Positions 23,207 through 33,210 of a DNA stretch of 57,566 nucleotides are shown here, in pieces. The stretch lies in the NCBI GenBank assembly GCA_009733715.1, contig WMKJ01000086.1, positions 1 to 57,566 of the forward strand, read 5' to 3'. The stretch's first letter is position 1. Each line of letters starts with the position of its first letter. The notes below the pieces were generated by a model. It was not told the DNA's origin. It saw only the letters and a list, made by a program, of their open reading frames with translations, and ran no database searches. The DNA is from Herpomyces periplanetae. Its lineage: Eukaryota; Ascomycota; Laboulbeniomycetes; Herpomycetales; Herpomycetaceae. Position numbers and translations under genes: made by a program.

Positions 23207-24581
23207 TAAACGAAGAGGAAAGGAGAATTGTGATCAGCGATGGGTGAATAAAGCGTTGTAGTGTTCAAGAGTGTACGAGTCGGGTGTGCGCTCAATTAAC
23301 GATTAAGGTGTGTAAAAGCCAGGGGACGCAATTAAGGAATCGAGTACGCAATGGTGAAACGACAGGGCGCTTACGAGAGAGAGTTGTGTATTCTCACACG
23401 TGAATGGTCAAGTTGATACGAAGGAAGAAAAAAGCTTTGAAGAAGTTAAAGCAAGCGATGAAGCGCAGGAGCATGCGCAAGAGTAAATATCGAGGAATAA
23501 TGGGGTAATGAACTGCCTGCATTAAGAAAATCAAGCGGATTTAGCGTTAACTGCGTAAAATAGATGATAGTATTATTTGCTACACGAGAGAATGTGTGAA
23601 TTTATGGATGATAGTTGATGAATAAGGAATGCTGGTGGGTGAAGGGAGCGCTGGGATAGTGTGATGAACAGGCTAACGAGCGTGCAAGTGATTTAGTCGG
23701 GTTGGACAAGATAGAGCAGGACGTGGCAAAGGTAGGTATAATTAACAAATGAACGGAGGTCGCGACGGTGGCAGCAAAAGTAACGAGTACGATAGCGTAT
23801 GAGAGGAGAGTACACGCAAAATGCCAGTTGCGTAAAGTAAGCCAATGCAGACTGACAAACGATTTCAAGGTAAATATATACGAGAAGGTTATATTTCTAC
23901 CATAATCGACTGAGCAAGTGTACCTGAAGGTGATACACCAGGCAGAGCAAGTTAAGGATTAGTTAAAATATAACTGAACCAGAGAAATCAGTCTATGCGT
24001 CAGTGCGTGGAACTAAGTCGAATAAGACTGAGATTGGATAATAAGCTAGGTAAGTAAGTTTGGGGAGAAAGGCACAGGGGAATAGCAAGATCACGAAGAG
24101 GGGAAGAGTAGGTACACAACGCTAAATTGCACTAATTTATGTACCAAAATGCGGTAGAGGAATATTGTGGCGATAGTGGTGAGACGGCGTAAAGCTTCTT
24201 GGTTATCGGGGAATCTGATCATGGAGTATACAAGGACGGACAAATGAACATATGAAATGATTGACGCGCGAGTGAACCGTTCAACGTTAACAGATGCAGG
24301 GTTACAAGTGTATAGCCCAGGAAACGTAGGGCTGAAGTTTGAGACGGCAGGTGGGGAGGAGCATAGGGCTGAAATGAAGCTCTCTGATTGGTGGGTGCGG
24401 CAGACTGATTGTAGAAAATCCACCGAAGAAATAAGTGGGTAATAATCATGTAAGGGGAGATTAGCATTACCGAATTAGGGAAGACCTGTGGTAAGATGAC
24501 CGACCAGACGAAATGATTACCCCATTAGGAAATGCTCGTTCTGGGGGTAGCAACCGATCCTTCCCAGAAAAATATTTCCTA

Positions 24582-24621
24582 TAACGGCAATGGCAATAAC
24601 GATGGCGATGGCGATGGCGAC
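24582..24621. repeat. GATGGC/AATGGC hexamer repeat
   Basis: Imperfect hexamer copies (ACGGCA, ATGGCA) run into perfect GATGGC copies within the gene-free region. Confidence 0.8.
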
Positions 24622-26460
24622 AAATGGATTCAAATTCACTTAAACAATTTCGTTAGTATAAGTGTAAAAGCACCCCTCGTTCGTAAAAGTATATGCGGCA
24701 TTAAATAAGCTCATGTGTGTGATTGCCTGGGGGAAGTGTGAGAGGATTTAACCGGTAGGTTTGAGGGGAATGCTAGCGTTGAAGTTTAGTGGTAATGGCC
24801 CAGAGACTAGTGGTCAAGGTATTAATAAATTCTTTAGGCATAAGTTGACTCGATTGATTAGAATTGACGATGATTATGTGGACCATGAAAGAGATAAAAA
24901 GTGTGTCAAGTGCGAAATTATGTTCTAACAAAAAGTGATGATCGGGTTAGCAACTATTACATTTAGTGTCTCCTGTCGATCAGAGGCATGCAAAGCTGAA
25001 TCAAGTTTGTCGTGAAGCAAGCGTTTGTTAGTCTCAATTATGACGACCCAATATATGGGAAAGGAGATGTCCCCGCTACCTCCGTTAACTTGGACGTACG
25101 TAGGCTAATACTGCCTTAGCTAGCAAAGCATGTGTATGTGTGATAATGTATGAATGCTGGCAGAAACTACGTGCATCATTTACACTTGCGTTGCTAATAT
25201 CAAGGACTATAGAGTGGCCTAAGTAATCGTTCGGTGGCTCGAACAGCGTGCACGCCTCCCGTCCACGCGGGTAATTTAGTTCAACGCCGCCTATACTATT
25301 GTTATCCCCCAGTATCAAAAAGTGCCTCACTGCACGTATTTACGCACGCATGCTTGGGGTATGTCAAGATGGAAGCCTGGTTAACTGAGCGCTTAAAGGG
25401 TCAACGCTAAGTTCGGAAGCGCTGTTGGTACCTTCGTTACTCTTGCATATTCCAAATACCCGGTGATATTAATAAGTTGAAGAACAACTGTACTCTGTCT
25501 CTCCCCTTCTCATACACCCATCCACCCATATTCTCTCTCACTTACTCCCTCACTTAACAAGCCTGAATAGCGCTTCATCAACGAAACCGACTCTGCTCAA
25601 GTAACGATTAAAGAGGCGCAAACGCCCGCACCATTAAAAGTGTTTTTTCCTCCCCTCCCCCCCCTTGACAAACAACAAATGTAACGGGTCAAATCGCCAA
25701 ATAGTCATTGTTAACTCTCACTTTTTCTTCCCGCTCATCGTGAACTGTTAACGCCCGAAAGGGTGACGTTGCTTTGAAAGCTTCGCTCTGAAAGACAAGT
25801 GTACCCTTCCTCCCTCGTACACAAAGTCATAAGCCGCATGGAAACTCATTTAACCGGTGATTTCTTCCCTCTTCTCATTCTTTGGCCAATTTTTCCGACT
25901 GATTTACTCTTTTGTTACCGTTTTATCTCTGCTTCAACAGCTTCAGGGTCGCGCTTCTACTTCCTCTCGTTCTCTTGTGCTTAGTTTTCCTTCATTCACG
26001 CTGCTCGTTACATTCTTTTTTCTCACGTCAATTCCTTTCAATCGCTGCTTCAATCCACCAATCGCCGTCCCTTCCGCCGCCGCCGTCGCCGCTCATCTTC
26101 GTCATCCTCTCACACTCACTCGCACACACTTTCACTTTCGCTTTCTTACTCTCTTTTCCTTTCCTTGTTCATCTATCCGCTCACCCGCCTGCCCTCCCGC
26201 TCTTCCGCCGCATCCCCATAGATCCAATCCGTCCGCACTCCTGCCTCTTTCCTCTGCGTTAGCCTTGTTTGATTCAGATCCAAGACTTATTTCAGCGTCA
26301 ACCTCGTTCTCCCGTGAAAGAATACCTCCGCCGCCGTCTTCATTTTCAGTCTTTACACTCGTTTCTAGAAAGCTTATCAGCTCACGGCCAGTTTCACTTA
26401 AGTTCAAACTTTCCTTTCTGGGTTCCACACTTCTGGCTTCTTTCATCGTATGTGAATGCG

Positions 26461-26500
26461 TGTGTATGCGTATTCGTATGTGTGTGTGTGCGTGTGTGTA
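26461..26500. repeat. TG-rich microsatellite
   Basis: Imperfect (TG)n interrupted by A and C, about 1.1 kb upstream of the HMG-box ATG. Confidence 0.8.
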
Positions 26501-27596
26501 TCCACTTGCGACACATTTCATACTCGTGAGCTGTGAACTCCAATCCCTGGGCGATCTCCGCGCTTCTGAAGTCATCTAGCGGAACGAGCGCCCACGCTAG
26601 TCGAGAACCCCTCGAGTGTACCGTTAGACGCTGTCGCGCAATCGTCGTAGGCCAGCAGCATTACGACTACACACGCCAACTTGTTAATAGGCGTGACAGC
26701 TTCGCCAATCCACTGCTCCCACTTCCCTTGGTCCAGCAACTTGCTAATATCAACCCATCGGATATCCTTTATAACGTGGGCTAGTTGCGTAAACCTTCTG
26801 GAATGTTTCCAGTGCAATTCCGAATTCGCTAGCCAAAGCATCTCACCCTCGTCTCCACTTCCTTGACACTGCAGGTCTTGCAATTTCTTTGACGCTGAAT
26901 ACCACTGCCTATGTTAAAGGCCCGTCGCTTGAATCGTGTGCAAGTCTGTCTAGCAACTGTCGACTTTTTTCCGCGCTGCCTTGTCGGCTGGTTTAACTTG
27001 TCTGCCGCCATTCCCCCACCTCACGGCCCGACTCTACGTCACTCGATATCTTTATAATTCATCTTCTTTCATACTCAGAAACATACTTAACCTGTGAAAA
27101 AGAACCCCCTCTACACCATTAGCCAATATTTCCTTTCGCTGATCTCTCTTTTGCAAACGTGTGTCTTCTTGCTCGGCCTTGTCTTCTGGCTCTTGCGTTC
27201 ACTCTCACGCTCGCTGTGCTTGCTTCATCTCTCGCTCTCTCTATCTCTAAGGTATCTTAATACTCTTTTATCCGGATTCCGGTTTCACCATCGTCATCAT
27301 AATCATCATCGCAAACTCTTCCATCATTTTTACTCTTGCCAACAAGCCGTGTAGAACCCTATTCTTACACTTGGCTTGGTTACCACTCTTCCTGGACCGT
27401 ACATTCACTCCATTGATACACTCAATACATTCACGGTTGGCACTGCGTCGGCAACGCTCGAATTCATTGAACAGTCATCATAATCTGTCTCCCACACGTC
27501 GCTTTTTTCAAAGAATCCACTGTTCTATTCAACTGTCCTCGTCTCTTTCTTCTCGCCTCAACCATACTATCCCATGCTATCAATTACCTGCAAATA

Positions 27597-30500
27597 ATGT
27601 TAACAGCAATGCCATCATCTCATAGACATGCTTCTTCCAATGATCTGCTCTACGATCTCCAGTCCTTATCCCAACTCTCCTCCACGTCTGCCGCTCCATC
27701 TACTTACTTAAGAGATCTTTCACAGCATCCTACCATTTACTATTCCGATACGCCTGTATCGCAAGATCACCATCACCAACAACACCATCCGACTCATTCT
27801 ACTGCCTTGCTGTACTCAGGAAACGTGCGGCCATCTCATGCTAATCCCGACAGAAGTACCGCTGCTTCACTTACCAATTCATCAACGACTCCAACCCCGT
27901 CTACGTTGGGAGCTCATCTTCCACCTCTTTCGTACGATTATGATGACGATTGTCATCCTGAACGAACCTACTATTCTTCAGCTGTGACTTTACCTCCACC
28001 TCCGCCGCCCCATCTCCCACCCGCTGTATCGGCTAATTCTCCCTATTCGGACCCTGGATTGGCAGTACATCTCAGTGACTCGTATGCTTTGCATTCAGCT
28101 CATGGGCATGTTTCATACTATCCCACTAATGAAGCTTCACTGTACGATTCTATTCCCTTTAAACACGCCCAAATATTCAATCCTACGCCAACGACACCAC
28201 GTTTTCGTAATGCTGTGATACCTGATGCATCGAAAAATCTTTCTTCAACAGCACGTCGTTCTCGTCCCCTTCGTGCACTTTCATCAGCTTCAACTTCACT
28301 TACGCAGTCGCCTGTTACAGCGTCAGCTACTCAGGATAATATGCCTGGCAGTGTAACGATTTCATCTAGTTCACTGTCTACATCAGTATTGCCGGCCAAG
28401 TCAACCGTTACGACCACTCGTTCCAAAAAGAATAAACTGACAAATAAGTCTGATCGATCAGCCATTCCAAAATTAACAGCACCGTTAAGTTTACTAACTA
28501 AGGATATGACTGAGATTCCAGTTAGAGACATGGATGCATGGGTACGGCGAACCGTAGAAGAGCGCCGTCGGGAAGCAACAAAAAGGCACGGGTACGTTGC
28601 ACGGCCAATGAATTCGTTTATGCTGTATCGCAGCGCGTACGCGGAGCGAACTAAACTGTGGTGCAAACAGAATAACCATCAAATTGTATCCGCTGTAAGT
28701 GGAGAATCATGGCCTATGGAGCCGGCAGAAGTGCGCGAGCGTTATAATGAGTTGGCAAAAATTGAACGCATTAATCATGCTGCAGCTCACCCTACATATA
28801 AATTTACGCCCGCGAAACCTAATTTGAGTCGTAAACGCAAGGGCCCAGCCTCTGGGGATGGCGATGAAGATTCATTTCATCCATCGCACATTTCATATCA
28901 TGGATCCATGTCTACAGGCACAGCTGAATGGTCAACACCTGTAGACGAAGTGCGTGGTGAAGGTGCAAATAAGTATCGCCGAAGCCTTCATCGTAAGCAT
29001 GCTTCATCTTCGTCAACTTGTTCGAGCATTCATCATACCCTAGTGCAGAACTCATCAACATCGTCAAGCTTTCCTCCACCCTTACCTCCACCACCGCCTC
29101 CGCCTATGACACCTCATTCAACAAGTTCACATATGGATCAATCCAAGTCAGTTCCACGTAGTCTCTCATCAATTCACTACATTAACATGACAGCCGGACA
29201 ACCTCATACGAACGTACCGGCTCATGCGATGGACTTATTTTCTGCAGGGATGTTAGATTGTTCAAATCAAACGACAGGTACGTCAAATCAAATTCCTGGG
29301 ATGGATTCATTGGATTGCAAACTCAAATGGAGCTACGAGCCAGATCAGTATACCGTATCATCAAATAAGCCATACACTATGGGTGGATCTCTATCGCTTG
29401 GACAATCATCACCGGTGACACAGCAGCAGCAACACGCTCAACATCATTCACATCACCCATCCCAAACTCACCCACATCATCAGCACCATCATGGTACTAG
29501 TTACTATGCAGTCGAGCCTCATGCCAGCCTATATAATCCATACTCTGAGCGACAGCGAGAACTCCAGTCGCATGCACCATCACAATCTCATCTTCTTTTA
29601 ATGAATAATGATCCACGGTACGATCAACGATTAAGTCCTTTTTCAGGAAACCAATCTCAGATTCTTTCCTTTTCACCCAGTGCAGCGCACCCACATCTCA
29701 ATTCTCCATCATCAATTTCGAACCCAAGTCTTACAGCCAGCGGTGAACCCGATTCAAGTTCGACGGGCACAAGTGCACCAGGGCCAAGTGAACCAGGGGA
29801 TTCGGTTCTTGCACTTTCTGACTCGGCCAATCCCCATGATCTTCTTACGATTACCGCATCTTCCACCACGACAAACCCACCTACAACTCCAACCGCAAAT
29901 ACGAGCAATCCGTCTGTTCAGAGTGGAGTAGCGCGCGTAACGGGAGTGAGTTCGTCAACACCCAATTTTCAACCTGCTGCTTCACCTGCTTATCTTGCTC
30001 GTAATAACCATCACAGTAACTCGGCCAGTCGTTCCGCTTCCCGCGAGAACCTTATTCTACCCGCCATAGTCGATGTGGATCCCACTATGCTATCGCTTCT
30101 TCAACGTGAGACTGATTATTTGTTAACATCTGCAAATCCTAATTCTCATATGACTGGTAATCGCCTTTTTCTCCATTCACCATTGTCTGCATCTATTCGT
30201 GCGTCTGAATCGAATAATGCTGCTGCTTCTCATCGTTCTCAACTTTTATCGCTGGCTGAGGATATGCACGCAAAAAATAGCGAGTTACCACCAAGCTTTT
30301 CTACTCGGCATTCGACTGGATCCTACCTCCCATCGTACTCCGATGTTAACTCGTCAACCCCTCGATCGCCTCACTTATCATCTGATCATGCCGGCTCGTC
30401 CAATTCTCCATCAGTATGTGATGGTCAAGCTTATGGCGCGAGTCCTCTTTCGTTGTATAATGCACCCTCTATGACGAATCTCACGCGCCCAGACACATCA

Positions 30501-30752
30501 GTTTCGTCCGGCTTGCGTCCTATTAATCACTCATCATCGGATTCTCAAGTTAACAGTTCCAGCGTTTACACATCACCCGAATCTTGTAATGTACGCCTGC
30601 AGCAGCAGCCTCACCATCATCAACGCACAAGCGTATCTCATGCCTCAATAGGATTCTCTAGTGAACAGGCTTCCAAGTCTGTAGCACTTATTCGTCCCGA
30701 TTCAAGTGGGCATGCCAATTCGCCAAATCACCCATCTGAATCTATTCGTTGA
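27597..30752 (+). CDS. Large HMG-box (MATA_HMG type) transcription factor
   Basis: Single exon, 1051 aa. An HMG box at about residues 330-402 begins GYVARPMNSFMLYRSAYAER, continues NNHQIVSAVSGESWPMEP and ends at HPTYKFTP, with a basic patch (LSRKRKG) after it. The RPMN-F-LYR start, NHQ-VS and the terminal HP-YKF are typical of sequence-specific MATA_HMG boxes, as in S. pombe Ste11, Ustilago Prf1 and related mating or sexual-development regulators. The rest is low complexity: Ser/Thr/Pro/His-rich, two polyproline stretches (PPPPPPHLPP; PPLPPPPPPPMTP) and His/Gln runs. The central position of the box and the large size differ from Ste11, whose box is N-terminal, so one-to-one orthology is not claimed. 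The ATG at 27597 opens the frame; a long pyrimidine-rich stretch precedes it. Confidence 0.85.
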   Translation: MLTAMPSSHRHASSNDLLYDLQSLSQLSSTSAAPSTYLRDLSQHPTIYYSDTPVSQDHHHQQHHPTHSTALLYSGNVRPSHANPDRSTAASLTNSSTTPTPSTLGAHLPPLSYDYDDDCHPERTYYSSAVTLPPPPPPHLPPAVSANSPYSDPGLAVHLSDSYALHSAHGHVSYYPTNEASLYDSIPFKHAQIFNPTPTTPRFRNAVIPDASKNLSSTARRSRPLRALSSASTSLTQSPVTASATQDNMPGSVTISSSSLSTSVLPAKSTVTTTRSKKNKLTNKSDRSAIPKLTAPLSLLTKDMTEIPVRDMDAWVRRTVEERRREATKRHGYVARPMNSFMLYRSAYAERTKLWCKQNNHQIVSAVSGESWPMEPAEVRERYNELAKIERINHAAAHPTYKFTPAKPNLSRKRKGPASGDGDEDSFHPSHISYHGSMSTGTAEWSTPVDEVRGEGANKYRRSLHRKHASSSSTCSSIHHTLVQNSSTSSSFPPPLPPPPPPPMTPHSTSSHMDQSKSVPRSLSSIHYINMTAGQPHTNVPAHAMDLFSAGMLDCSNQTTGTSNQIPGMDSLDCKLKWSYEPDQYTVSSNKPYTMGGSLSLGQSSPVTQQQQHAQHHSHHPSQTHPHHQHHHGTSYYAVEPHASLYNPYSERQRELQSHAPSQSHLLLMNNDPRYDQRLSPFSGNQSQILSFSPSAAHPHLNSPSSISNPSLTASGEPDSSSTGTSAPGPSEPGDSVLALSDSANPHDLLTITASSTTTNPPTTPTANTSNPSVQSGVARVTGVSSSTPNFQPAASPAYLARNNHHSNSASRSASRENLILPAIVDVDPTMLSLLQRETDYLLTSANPNSHMTGNRLFLHSPLSASIRASESNNAAASHRSQLLSLAEDMHAKNSELPPSFSTRHSTGSYLPSYSDVNSSTPRSPHLSSDHAGSSNSPSVCDGQAYGASPLSLYNAPSMTNLTRPDTSVSSGLRPINHSSSDSQVNSSSVYTSPESCNVRLQQQPHHHQRTSVSHASIGFSSEQASKSVALIRPDSSGHANSPNHPSESIR

Positions 30753-30965
30753 TGGTCGGCTGTGATGTTTTTCTAATTTCCTCAACTACCTGTATGTATA
30801 CCCCGTTCGATGTGCCAATATCAGTGGAATCGTTAGTTGCTAACCGTGTATTTCCCCCGGCATGTGCCATATCGGGGCATTAATATACAACTCTGTATAA
30901 ATAAGTATATATAAACCATTGTGACCCAGTACACACATTTACATGCAAAGATGAGCATGAGACGC

Positions 30966-32111
30966 CTATCGGACTATCACAACCTCATCCTGTGAAAGTA
31001 AGTTTTGAACCAAGGCTAATTCTGCCTCGATATAACCATCCCATCCCGGGGCGCTTGACTTGCTCATCTGAAGTATTTGGGTCAACTTTACCGTTGCTTG
31101 TTCGTCCAATGTTTGTAAAATGTTCACGTCACTAATAATATCTGTCGATGATTTAACATCATTACCCGGAGGCTTTTGATTGTAGACCCGAAGCAATTGC
31201 TTTGCTGTTAACTTTAATCCATAGTATCCACGAAGATAATTTGTGCAAAGCTCTATGCTACGGCAAAATCTTCTAAGTGATCCCGACATATTCTCTAGAT
31301 AAGTCTTGGAATGAATTGGCGATTGTAGAGCAAATGCATATAAACATTCCCCCAATTGAGCATGCGTCTAAGTTGACGGGTCAGCTGAGTTAACATGGAA
31401 AAATAAATCATAGGTATTAGACTTACATTCCACGAATTAGGAGAGATTAGTAACACTTCTTCCAAACAGTATACAGCTTTAGCAAAGTCTTTCGCATCGA
31501 AGTATAAATCTGCTAGCTCAGCCCAAGCTTCACTGTCTATGGGTGATAAAGATACAAGATCACATAGTACAGCAATTGCTTCGTGGGGCCGACATAAATT
31601 TACTAAAAGAGTTGCCAACCTTTTTCGAATTTGCTGCATGAGCCAATTCACAACTCAATGAACTTGGGGTTAACCAGCAAGCCTTGGAGGGAGCAGACCG
31701 ATATGGTATACTTACAATATTCGTGGAATTATCACGGATAATAGACTCGTAACGCATTTTAATTACTTCGAGTTCCTGATTATCCTTTGCAACCGCCTCA
31801 TCGTAGATGCCTTGCAAAGCCATTACCCGTTCATTTTCACGTCCAAATTGGTTGATAATTAAGCGTAAAAATGCTTGCGCTGAAACATCATCTCCGACTC
31901 TGAGACAATTTATTAGAATATTTTCTACGCGAACCCAATCCTCGTAATTGAGATTTTTACGGCCGATTAATGAGAAGGGAAATGAGGCTGAAGGTTTGGT
32001 TAAATTAGCCAGGTAACTTTTGGTCATTTTTGATATGTTAAACGCATCTAAGGAAGACAACGAATTCGCCGGCCGAAGAAGTAATGCCAAATTGGATTTT
32101 CGATAAGCCAT
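30966..32111 (-). CDS. EMC2: ER membrane protein complex subunit 2 (EMC2/Oca3), TPR protein
   Basis: Exons on the minus strand: 32111-31716, 31633-31427, 31367-30966; introns of 82 and 59 nt, phase 0 with GTAAGT donors; 334 aa. Junctions read smoothly: ...NSTNI|QIRKRLATLL... and ...PNSWN|THAQLGECLY.... The TPR-type core (CRPHEAIAVLCDLVSLSPID, SEAWAELADLYFDAKDFAKA, VYCLEEVLLISPNSWN) matches EMC2, where S. pombe Oca3 has the same AWAELA-LY motif. EMC2 is the cytosolic scaffold subunit of the EMC, an insertase for tail-anchored and multi-pass membrane proteins. The gene is divergent from AP-3 delta, and its 3' end lies 213 bases from the HMG-gene stop (convergent). Confidence 0.85.
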
Positions 32112-33210
32112 GCTGTTAGAAACTTATTCAAGCCAACTTTGTCGCCGAATATCTCAGTTGCTGTTACGTATACAGTTCCACAGACGCTCTTAAAAAATCA
32201 GTTTGCGTTTGTTCGCTAACTGGTACAATACGCTAGTTCATGATTAGTATTTCATTGAAATTAATAAACTCAAATTAGCATTTAAAACACGCCATAAAAT
32301 ACCAGAAAACTATACCACAAACCTACTAGATCAAGTCTCCTAAAATTTTCTTGAATTCAAATGTCTTGAAAGTAAAATTCCTTCGATTAAACGGTCGCGT
32401 TTTGCAGTGGTTGAACACGTGACTAAGTGGAAATTTTGCTGGATCTGTAGGAACGAAATTGTGTATAGGTTTGAGTCTAAAATAAATGTATTGGAACGAG
32501 ATAGAGTGCGGAAATTCAGTACATTGATGAATTGAGACAAGTGTAGAAATGCATTTTTCAGAGTATTTCAAAATACGGGTAAATGAAAACTGTAGATTAA
32601 GATTTTCTAAATTTAGTTTATAGGGTCCCTTTGGTACGTAGAGTAATGAACGAGTATTGGGTCATCGTAAACTAATAGTATAAAACTTCAATTCAATTCA
32701 TGGTTTAGTAGTAAGGATAATTCAGGGTAACTTTCTCGATAAAAGCTAAGGCTAACAAAATAAAAACTTACCTGCCAAAGATGTCATAGGTTTGAGTAAC
32801 GCGAAAATTGAAATGAAAAATGGATTATTTAACTTTTACGGAGATGAGATATATTAAAATATCACCAAGTAAAATCCAAATAAAATAAAAAAAGTATAAA
32901 ATAATGTAACCATCAGGGATGAAAAGGACATAAAATTTGGACAAGACTTTTTCCACAATCCAATATCGCAAAACTTAAACCGGAAAATTGGCGAAGTTCA
33001 AAGGGTTTCGGGAAAACTATATTTCCGAACTTGAATAGAAAGTTTTCTTCGAAGGTACATTCAAGATGAAATCGTGGTGGAATTACGCTTGATGATAAAC
33101 CTCAACTGCTAGAATGACGAACAAGAAAAATGCAAGTTGAAATTTGAATGGATGAGGGGATGTTGATGGGATTTTGATTAAGAAAAAAATTAACTTAGTT
33201 GGGCTTATAG
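32112..33210. other. Divergent promoter region EMC2/AP-3 delta, probably with the missing AP-3 delta 5' exon
   Basis: 1.1 kb of AT-rich sequence. No coding exon is clear. It should hold the transcription start and a short 5' exon of the AP-3 delta gene, because that gene's first visible exon starts at an acceptor (33210) without an ATG. Candidate split-start donors are AT|GTAACC at 32904-32909 and AT|GTATTG near 32486. Confidence 0.45.

Larger units (their letters stand above)
20182..27596. other. 7.4-kb region without a recognisable gene
   Basis: Only short ORFs occur, none with recognisable motifs or consistent splicing. The + strand is C-rich to about 21.5 kb, G-rich from about 22 to 24.9 kb, then strongly C/T-rich from about 25.5 kb to the HMG-box start. 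Simple sequence includes a GATGGC repeat (24582-24621), TG-rich DNA (26461-26500) and a perfect palindrome (23166-23179). The last ~2.1 kb is pyrimidine-rich and could be a long promoter or 5' leader of the HMG-box gene. ORFs there (e.g. 25857-26579, 240 aa) translate to Ser/Phe/Leu/Arg-rich sequence explained by the pyrimidine bias. Confidence 0.6.

Noticed and set aside
25857-26579. 240-aa plus-strand ORF before the HMG gene
   Set aside because: Its composition is only that of a C/T-rich tract; ORFs of similar quality occur in other frames of the same stretch.
27597-30752. HMG-box gene as part of a mating-type locus
   Set aside because: The box is of MATA_HMG type, but the usual flanking genes (e.g. 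SLA2, APN2, COX13) are absent and the protein is far larger than typical MAT proteins.
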